Assembly (NCBI GenBank): GCA_958510875.1
Contig: OY294068.1
Coordinates: 152,990,388-153,054,387 of the forward strand
Source of the DNA: Endomychus coccineus
Taxonomy: Eukaryota > Arthropoda > Insecta > Coleoptera > Endomychidae
DNA length: 64,000 bases
Reading direction: 5' to 3'
Both the position numbers and the translations under genes were made by a program. A model generated the notes under the pieces. The model was not told the DNA's origin. It saw nothing but the letters and a program-made list of their open reading frames with translations, and made no database searches. Every line of letters starts with the position of its first letter. Position 1 is the first letter of the stretch. This document shows positions 55,815-64,000 of the stretch, piece after piece.

Positions 55815-56600
55815 AAAGTAATATTTTGTTTGAAATTGTTACATTTATGAGTGACAGTTTTGAGGTTAGATTCCATAGAGTTATCATAAACTTGACTAGT
55901 TGTAGTAATAGAGATGAAATGTGAATCACATAATTTCATGAGTCATAGCTAATTCATAAAATAATCATAGATTACATTTAAGTAAATGTTTTTTCCAATT
56001 CCAGTTTCAATTCAAGAAATTGTTTTATCAATAGTTATTTGCTTTTCGTTTTATAGATTACTGAATTTCTCACCGAAAGCTATATAATATAATACAAACT
56101 CTCGGTGAAAACTTCTGTAATAATCTATATGACGGAAAGCAAATACCTATTAATAACATAATTTCCTCACGGAAACATGTCAAGTATATCGTGATCATAG
56201 CCCATTAGTTAAAGGGAATATTAGTAATCCACCCCAGAATTTTACGTTTTCTATCAATTTTTCAGTATCTATAGACCATTCTACACCTTCCCATTCGAAC
56301 TCTAAGCCATTCAATTTCCACAAATCCAACTTTACTGGATTATACCAGTCCTTCCTCAATACTGACTGTTCATTCATAGATGCTTATCTGAATGTTAATG
56401 AAGCTGTTGATCACTTTTATAATGTTGTCTACAGCAAACCGAAAATAAACATCAAAACTAGTTCACAAAAGATATCATTATAACTTTGAAACGAAAAAAT
56501 AAATTGCACACTATAGTATATAAAAGCTCAGAATCTGGATCAACCTACCGTGAGATCAAAAATTGTAGAGCTATAGCAGAAGCCATTAATGCTCACATTA
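55815..56600. repeat. Unassigned; short inverted repeat at 56028-56155
   Basis: Two ~48-bp arms (56028-56075 and 56105-56155; shared AATAG/TATTTGCTTTxCGT and TCACCGA blocks) face each other over a ~30-base centre. The rest of the stretch shows no gene. A 60-codon minus frame (56195-56377) is unassigned. Confidence 0.5.
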
Positions 56601-56700
56601 ATATGACTGAGTCATCAATAATTGTCAATCTGGGTTCCTAGACACAGTGGGGTTGAAAGAAAAGAAATGGCCGGCTCAAGAGCCATCAGAATACAACAAT
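56600..56700 (+). pseudogene. RNase H domain scrap of a non-LTR element
   Basis: SIWVPRHSGVERKEMAGSRA matches the WVPGHSGIxGNExAD motif at the end of RNase H domains in I/R1-type retrotransposons. Only this block is clear. Confidence 0.55.
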
Positions 56701-56719
56701 CTTGAATGTATATTTGATG

Positions 56720-58030
56720 AACTACATGAAAGATGCAAGCGATAATAAAATTTTCTTATTTTTAATGCTGGTGGGTTGTCGCAGGAAAATACTGACCAGA
56801 GGCACTCGATTCATGACCATCTTGTCAAAAATACCTTAATCTCTAGATAATAGCGATTTCTCTAGAATCACCTTATAATGTATACATATATTGTATACAC
56901 TACGAGTCGAGCCTTTCCGAATCATACCTATCAAACAGTCTTCAAACACTTTTTCGGCCACTCATCGAACAGTTGTCAGACACTTGCCAAACTCTTGTCG
57001 GACCCTCGTTGTCTCAAACTGGTAGTGACATCTTCATCATAGGTCGTAAACTATAGTCGCCGGCTGCTAGCAACGAAATACATTGAAACTGTTGGTAACG
57101 TCATTATCGTTCGTGAACTATCTTCGCCGGCTGCAACCGACGGAATCCATATAACGCCAGCTGATAGCTCATAAATTTTAATCTCAAATCAAGCCTCTTC
57201 AATTGATACCTATCAAACACTTGTCAGGCACGTATCAAACACTTATCAGAAACTTCTCAAACACTTGTCAGACAATCATTTGCAATTGCCACATTGAATC
57301 TTATCCAGAACAAGTGATAAATTTAAATTCTACGCGTTGAGTCCTTTCATTTGATACCCATAAAGCTATACTTTAGGAAAATTTGGTTCCAAACCGTCAT
57401 CGTGGAAGAACGGTCCGCTCGATCATTATATAATTAATAAATTATTGTCCGAGACATCATTCCAAATATGCATGTTTCATTTCCGGTGTGACAAAGTATC
57501 GACTATATAACTCACTACCGGCTACACTTTTTTTCATTTTTAACAAGTCACTCATCTTTTTTCAAATTTGGATACATAGATGATGTTCCTTAACCTTTAC
57601 TGTTCTGACAGGATAGTTCAAATATCTTGATAAAGCTACAATGGCAGCCATATTTTTGAACTTGAACGGGCAAGCTGACACGTATCCAATACTCGTTCAT
57701 AGAAGTGTTCATAATTACCATGACATGTCACGTAACATGCCTGGGACATATACTGGTTCCAACAGCAGACATGACAGTTCATACATACCAAAACAAAGTT
57801 GTGACGATCAACCAACGAGAGATCAGCGATTGCCCGTTATAGTAGCTAATGTCTCCGATAGCCAATGATCGATATATAATATAAACTATGAAATCTATGA
57901 AAGCATGTGTTAACGTCAGTAACATTCAAATAACGCGTGTAGAGCATCATTGTGCCGATCAAGCAATGGGAGATGGTTAGAATTCTCCCATAGAGACTCG
58001 TTATATGTACATCATTCAAATCGATTGTTA
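56720..58030. repeat. Short tandem motifs at 56930-57300; otherwise unassigned
   Basis: A ~17-base motif around TCAAACACTTGTCAGA recurs in varied form through 56935-57000 and 57205-57285. A ~75-bp pair (GTAAACTATAGTCGCCGGCTG at ~57045 and GTGAACTATCTTCGCCGGCTG at ~57110) lies between. Bases 57300-58030 show no supported feature. A 75-codon plus frame (57641-57868) is unassigned. Confidence 0.5.
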
Positions 58031-58260
58031 TCAAGTCCTCCATAGCCTAGCGGGTAAGCCGCCTGAGTTTGGAAATCAAGGTTCGAATCCGGCGCGTGGT
58101 AATATATAACAATATTTTAAAAAGTCCAAAATCAATTAGTTATATGTACTATATTGAGATAGATTGATCTCAAGTCCTTCATAGTTGAGTGATTAAGCTA
58201 CTTGACTTTGGAATTCATCTCCCTCTGTTGGAATCCGGCACGTGAAAAATATTTGCTCCA
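58005..58260 (+). repeat. Tandem duplication of a tRNA-like (SINE-head-like) sequence
   Basis: Unit 1 has TAGCCTAGCGG (58043-58053, A-box-like) and GGTTCGAATCC (58080-58090, perfect B box), 26 bases apart. Unit 2 (58140-58260) repeats the flanks (GTTATATGTAC, ATCTCAAGTCC) with degraded boxes. No acceptor stem pairs, so it is not a functional tRNA. A tRNA-derived SINE or tRNA relic is likelier. Confidence 0.55.
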
Positions 58261-58915
58261 GGTATTGATCATGCTCGTGGAGGTTGAGATCATGAAAATA
58301 GAGTCACAGAATGTGAAGACGTGTTCACATATTGCCAGCCGGAGAACCATAGATTGGCAGACCAATTATTGGAGAACCATAAATTGCCAGACCATAGAGC
58401 ATAACAACTTATATGACTGCATACAGAAAAATTGAGCATGCGCAATGGTGGATGACTTTGAAAAGGTCGGTTTTCACTTAAATGAACCTTAGAATTCCTT
58501 ATGGGGAATTACGTGTAAAAAAGGTCATCATCAGACATCTACTCACTCTTTCAGATGATGAATCTGACAGTTAGAAACTTGTATCCACTTTGCACCGAAC
58601 ATGGTGTCGGTAGATATGAACAACTCACTGGAAAAATCTAAATTTCAGGCAAATTATATGCAGAATTGAGTAATATTGCGGAATATGTCCGGAATCTTGG
58701 CTTTTGGGTATAGGGGAGTGAATTGGAACTAGGGCTCATTTTCATGATATAATTGAACCATGAGGAGTAAAAATTGGGTTTCCATGAAAAAAAATTGAGA
58801 ATTTCAATATTTCTCATTCATTCCATATAACTAGAAATTGTTGTAGTTTTCATTTATTGTCTAATGGTACTGTTTGTACCTTATTCATTTCTACTGAGAT
58901 CAGCAACAGTATGGT
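58261..58915. other. No recognised feature
   Basis: AT-rich spacer up to the hAT insertion. Nothing supportable. Confidence 0.4.
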
Positions 58916-58923
58916 ATTATCAT

Positions 58924-60857
58924 CAGTGGCGGCTCGTGAACTTTTTGAGAGAGGAGGCTGGACATAAAACGTTTTTGTAAAAATATACTATATTCAGTCA
59001 ATTAATTTAACCTTCGCGCAGCGACCGTACCAGCTACAAAATTAATTGTTACTCAGCAAGAACCAACGTGGAGGTATAGAGTTTCTCTTGCCCACAAATT
59101 TTTTTTTCGTTCGTTTTTTGTTTTTTATTTTTTTTTGGATTTTTAATTTTTTTCTTTTTTTTGGAATTTCCCATATTTTGTTTTTTTTTATTAATTTTAT
59201 CAACTTTTTTATATATTGACGAAATTCTACGGTCTTTAATTTGCGAAAAATGATCAATAACATTATCATAAAATGTATCATTATGTTTTAAGTGTTTCAC
59301 TAAATCTTTTTCAATAGATATTAAACTAACATTGTATAAACGATTTCGGCCCATTGTATTTCGCATGTATGTTTTAATTCGTTTGAGAGTAGAAAATGAT
59401 CTCTCCACCGATGCCGACGTGACAGGAATGGTGACTGACAGACAAAGTAGTTTATAAAACTGAGGTGAGACTTGTTGCAAATCATTATCTATCATATATT
59501 TTATCATATCGGCGTGACTGTCGTACTGGCCTAAAATATCTTTATCCCAGTATACAACGCATAATTTATTGTGCAGCGTTATTTTATCAAAAAAATTATA
59601 TTTTAGAACTAAGTTATCTGAAAGTGTATTGAGAAACTCTTTTGAAAAAGATTCGAAAAATCTTCTATTCGTCAAATCGAAAAACTTCAATTCATGTAAA
59701 TCGGAAAATCGAATCTCAATATTTGACCTTCAATAGTATCTAAAATTTCATGAAAAAATTGTTTATAATGAAGTTTCTTGTCTACCAATTTATATGTTTT
59801 CCTCCTTTTTACGGGAGAAGCCTTATCAGTTGAATAATTTCCAAATAAAATATTAAAATGAAATTCTGTATAACGGAAACTTGAAATTTTATCAATGAGA
59901 TGTTTTAAACGATCTCTTGAATGGATTATATTAGTGAATTTATGTTGTAAAATTTGAAAAATAAGATCAGTTTTTTCAGATATTAATTTAAAGTATCAAG
60001 AAAAAACAAAAATTCTTGATTTTCTAAATAAGATTTTAAACCAACAGCAGCATTTAATGAAACCTGATCTGTTGAAAACTCATCACTGTTTAATATAAAA
60101 TCAAATGTTTCGATTAATTCGTCATTATTTTTATGGATGGTAAACTAAACATTGCACGTGATGTAAAATTCCATCGAGTTCGAGCATTACAGGGAATTCT
60201 GTTTCCTACTATGTTATTTAAAACTTACGTTCGTTTGTTTGAAGACCGTTTGAATGTCCCGCCATTACAGATGCCGTCGTACGTCTGATTTATTCGCAAA
60301 GTCGAATCGTTCAAATGTTTCCATTAAAAAATTGAATAAATTGACCGCTGTTCTTCCGAACTAACATCGTAGAACCCTAAGAATCTTTCCACTAGTTGTC
60401 CATTTTTACAATTAATAATTTACCGAACAGACGAATTCTAATCTAACCTTATTTCGGGTGGCGTCACTCAACCATTATACCCGCATAAAACAAAACAAGC
60501 ACTGACGGAAAACGTATGTGTCGTATTCCGTACCACACCGACTGTACTGAACTTAAGGGCGGTCGGCAGACTAGCCTCCAGAGGGTGTTGCCATTTTCGC
60601 TGTCTCCCCTCATTCGGCGATTGACTGGTCGGAAAAACGGCAACTGTGTTGAACAACACATGCTCAGCATTTGAGATATATAGAGAGTCTAGTCTCAGGG
60701 CACTGTTGCCAGATTGGAAATAACTACTGAGAACGTGGAATTAATTGTTAAATTGAAAAAATTATTAGAGAAACAGGAAATAAAATGAAGAATGATCAAG
60801 AAGATAAATTTGTGAGGAGGCTGAGCCTCCTTAGCCTCCTTCGAGGAGCCGCCACTG
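58924..60857 (-). mobile_element. hAT element, longer copy, 8-bp target duplication
   Basis: Outer ends CAGTGGCGGCTCGTG and (inverted) CGAGGAGCCGCCACTG. ATTATCAT is duplicated at 58916-58923 and 60858-60865. Orientation is opposite to the copy at 51212-52757, as judged from the 5' end with GGAGGCTGAGCCTCC at ~60815. The transposase N-terminus (TTF zinc finger) was not found. Confidence 0.93.
59049..60250 (-). pseudogene. hAT transposase, middle and C-terminus
   Basis: The minus frame of 213 codons (59690-59049) contains KITLHNKLCVVYWDKDILGQ, HADMIKYMIDNDLQQVSPQF and then TIPVTSASVERSFSTLKR, the hallmark hAT C-terminal dimerisation motif. RLYNVSLISIEKDLVKHLKH and a very lysine-rich end follow. 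Upstream pieces with frameshifts extend to ~60250. The catalytic D/D region upstream is broken or absent. Confidence 0.88.
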
Positions 60858-60899
60858 ATTATCATAATGTAGGTGATCATTCCTTTAAATATAAGTTCT

Positions 60900-62640
60900 A
60901 TAGAAATGGGTCACACTAATATATATGATTATTATTTTCGTCTTCACGCACGTTTCAGTTTCACGCCCATTATCAGGAGACGTATCATTGTCTAAAAGGG
61001 GATTTCTTGAGACTAATTGTATCAAGCACAAAGCGTCCGTAGCGCACCAATTTCAACTAGAATTGTCTACGTCGCCGAAACGAACAAAAACACGGGTAAT
61101 CGAAATTGTAAGAAATTAGTGTTTTGAGTATATGAATATGTATCGAGAATCCACTACTTAGCAACTAAGTCATTTCAAGCAATGTTTGAATACGACTGAA
61201 ACCAAGAATGTAACGCTCAAGTATCCACTTCCGAACAAGATGTTAAAGATTTATAAGGTAATAGAAGAAGGTTGCCAAATACTGCTATTTGAGCATTCTG
61301 CCTAAAATATACTTTTAACATCATAAAGACTCGTGTACAAAATTGAAAGGGTTTTAATTAAATGAATTAGTATAAATCTGACTTAATGATGGAACGTCTA
61401 CTCAATGATTTACAGACTTGAAGTCACGTTTTATGTGAATCATCTTCAGAATAGATTTTTTCTAATAATTGGCTTCTTCAGTTAGAAAATTGACACTTTT
61501 GTTATCGAATTGATGGTTATAATGTTTAGCAAGGGCGGTGGAAATTCCCAAGTTTGTGTTTCTAGTATTATACTTATGGCCATACATTCGTTTTTGAATA
61601 TTTATTTATTTTCCCTCAGGTCTCCGGAATATATGGTAATATTATAAAATTACCTATATTATCGTTCATATTATTTATATATGATGTTCTATTATAGATT
61701 TTGTTTTTGTGTAGCCATTCATTACCAGTGTATTACGAACAGTTTTCGAATTTTGGGGTCTGTCATCTAGGTGGGACAATTCAACAACGCGATCTGTAAA
61801 GCTGTTTATAACATTTATTTTACAACTTGTTGGTGCAACTGAAATAAAGTGAAGGTATCGTTGAGACCAAACTTCTTCAGTAAACCATGAAGTTTTCATT
61901 TTCTCATCTGAATCATGCCTAATGTTTATATCTAGGAAATGTATGTTTCTGTTCACTTCTATTTCTCAAGTGAATTGGAATTTGCAGTGGAAATTGTTAA
62001 ATTTATTAATCACGTACTGAACTGTATCGTTGGGAACACAATACATATCTACATATCGTTTAAAGAATACGGATTGACAATCTAATGAATTTATTACAGA
62101 TTCCTCTAGGTAGCTGAAATAGGAGATCTTATGGATGTGCCGAATATTCGTCCAAAATATTGCTCATCGTATTGAAAATAAGTGTATTCTAAACAAAACT
62201 TTATTACATTTATGAATGAAGGTTGATCTAGAGTTGTGTGGTTTTTAATTTCTGCTCAACGTATTTTTATGCTACTCGTTGCCAATGGTGTATTTGTAAG
62301 TGGAGAAACAACGTCCAAGGAAATTAATAGATGATCTACGGGTACGGATGGATTTTCTATAAGCTCATTAATTATTCCTACTCAAGTAACTCAGTAATCA
62401 TTCCTACTTAACTGTTCTTGTATATCACATTTATAGGGGGTGCTTGTCGGCAGTTTATTCATTATCTACAACGATGTTGAATGGTACTCCTAAATTCACT
62501 ACATGTTGATCAAACCTATTCACGAAATTGTTTTGATACATTCCACAATTATATTTTTTTAAAGAATATCTTAGTCCCACACTAGGAATAAAACCTGCTA
62601 TATAACTAACATAGATCCTAGAATATACACTGTATTTTTG
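60900..62640 (-). pseudogene. Penelope-like element: RT, endonuclease remnant and terminal repeat B
   Basis: Minus strand. RT motif A VDHLLISLDVVSPLTNTPLA (~62310), then CLEYTYFQYDEQYFGRIFGT and SIRSPISAT (~62150). FFKRYVDMYCVPND (~62060) is the catalytic box with YVDD changed to YVDM. Then INIRHDSD, EEVWSQRYLHFISVAP and DRVVELSHL (61956-61700). The GIY-YIG core is deleted. GHKYNTRNTNLGISTALAKH follows (~61550). The terminal repeat with a hammerhead relic lies at 61110-60900. Confidence 0.85.
60940..60981 (-). ncRNA. Hammerhead-like motif, PLE repeat B (degraded)
   Basis: The core reads CTGATAA instead of CTGATGA (60970-60976, minus). The stem II loop side is altered (GGGC-GTGA-AACT), while GAAAC and GTGCGTGAAGAC remain. 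Predicted inactive. The relationship to 23714-23755 is clear. Confidence 0.5.
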
Positions 62641-62649
62641 AAGTTTCAT

Positions 62650-64000
62650 TCTATGAAAACTTAGATTCACAACGAATAATGAACTGTCAACAGAGAGCTG
62701 TCAAATCAATTTACTAAATGGACAGTAAATATCGGCTATTTATAATGTGTAGCCAACTGTTAGAATGAAATATACCTGGTTTTGCAAAGATAGCGTGGTA
62801 CTTATTTAGGAAAATTATTAAGGTGAATTGGTTGTAAAATATCCACGTCTTAACATATTTTATACACCGCTCATATAAATTCAATCTGTTTAACATCTGT
62901 GACTGTCTCTAAAACGAACATTAAACCTTAAACGTATAATTCTGTTATAGCAAACATAAAATATTTCAAATTGTTCTTGTTTTATGGTGCGTTGAAACTG
63001 TATTTATCATTCTTACGCCTGCTCTGAACGAATGGTTTGTATTTCACCGGAATAAGTACACGTTATACTTATTAGTATATAGTTCATGTATATGTTGCAT
63101 GATCTTGAGTATATTACACATCGAAAATCTTCATTCAGTGTTATCGGAATTCAATAAAGTTCTGGTTATAATTTGGTAATTAAACTTCGGAGGGAGCTTT
63201 CCTAGCTTGGACGTTTATGACGTATTTATTATTTAAGATTTCTGATCACTTCTCAAACGTGATCGAGTGGGTATGGGATATGTCTCAAATAATAAACTAA
63301 ACATGACGAAGTTCAATATACAACCATAAAACTGAAATACGCAGCAAGTTTGATGAAGTTGTGGTAGGGGCTGGTGATTTGCCTGACAGTTTCGGTCAAT
63401 ATTTCAGCTCGTGATGTTCCGGTAGGTGGTAGGTTTACCAAGTGACATAGATACCAATAGAAGGTGACATTCATGATAATTATCAAGTCATTCATTATTC
63501 CTGTTGATAAATTGTTTCCTACAAATTGCTTATTTTGACCCAACAAATTTTTGACCCTATAATTTTCATTTACTGATGATATACGATTATCCATTTTATT
63601 CGCATCCCAAAATTTTTTCAGCAATTTCCAAAACTCTCTTTCGATGCGTCTGTCCTGATTCTTGTAGATATTTAGGGTTTGGATGCTATGCATTGAGTTG
63701 TTTTAGATTGACATGTTCTGTGTTTTTCTTACTTTGAATTCTGTAGTACCTGGGATGTTCAGCATTGGATGTATTTTTATGGCTAGGCCGTTTGCAAACT
63801 GAAATTTTGTTAGAGAGTAAATAGCTTATAAATAAGAGACACTATCCAGAAAAAAAAATAGTAGTGATTATACAGGGGGTTACAAAAAATGGGTGGATAA
63901 TTTATTGTGACCAAGTATTAAACATCCTGTTATTTTCGAAATTAGGGTTTCTTCCTTGTAAGTAATTGCAGGTAAAAACGTGTGGCCAAAAAATTTATGA
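62650..64000. other. Unassigned region to window end
   Basis: A minus frame of 126 codons (63313-63693) with charged N-terminus and PTGTSRAEILTETVRQI is unrecognised. It could be the far N-terminal part of a retroelement, but no diagnostic motif is seen. A poly-A run lies at ~63850. Nothing else supportable. Confidence 0.35.

Noticed and set aside
56041..56140. Third hammerhead (CTGAATTTCTCACCGAAAG)
   Set aside because: Core is not CUGANGA and stem II cannot be formed; the site is just a short inverted repeat.

Overview
The window looks like a transposable-element graveyard from an insect nuclear genome. The DNA is AT-rich, there is no operon-like packing of genes, and nearly every recognisable coding stretch belongs to an animal mobile-element family: Penelope-like, Jockey/CR1-like and R1-like non-LTR, copia, gypsy, hAT, Tc1/mariner and Helentron. 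An arthropod, probably a beetle, is the best guess, but this is inferred from the element repertoire and not from any host gene. I recognise no intact host gene, rRNA, functional tRNA or CRISPR array. All element genes are broken by stops, frameshifts, deletions or nested insertions.

Layout. 1-1413: two head-to-head copies of a non-autonomous Helentron-type family (HINE). 1513-2662: a non-LTR 3' end and a short Penelope-like element (PLE) with inverted terminal repeats. 2821-5499: a copia element with a full HINE (3848-5078) inside its reverse transcriptase. 5837-8280: a long decayed non-LTR ORF2. 8409-9419: an inverted-repeat element enclosing a HINE fragment. 9420-14900: mostly unassigned. 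15390-17592: hAT relics. 17905-19640: PLE terminal repeats and reverse transcriptase. 19718-21225: a long-TIR element. 23665-24106: an inverted pair of PLE terminal repeats with hammerhead ribozyme motifs. 24341-26494: a gypsy-type element with LTRs and gag but no pol. 26520-28690: DDE transposase scraps. 29131-30512: an LTR-like segment with a 256-bp tandem array. 31460-32340: an R1-like 3' end. 32530-33791: a nearly full-length mariner-like element. 34430-35465: a non-LTR 3' half. 37005-38340: a PLE. 38985-40450: a non-LTR element with a PLE repeat pair inserted. 42191-43817: Helentron ends, including one internally deleted Helentron that keeps helicase C-terminus and endonuclease. 43982-45720: two large palindromes. 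45820-46290: a DDE relic. 48010-50310: non-LTR and mariner relics. 50810-53080: a PLE reverse transcriptase split by a hAT element with a perfect 8-bp target duplication. 53100-55800: non-LTR and PLE pieces. 58924-60857: a second hAT copy with a perfect 8-bp duplication. 60900-62640: another PLE.

How the parts relate. The Helentron at 42576-43817 shares both termini with the HINEs, so it is a plausible relative of the source that mobilised them. Several PLE terminal repeats carry hammerhead-ribozyme cores. One pair of copies shows a compensatory base-pair change in stem II. Exact target-site duplications around two PLE repeat pairs, two hAT copies and the gag-only LTR element allow parts of the insertion order to be read directly.
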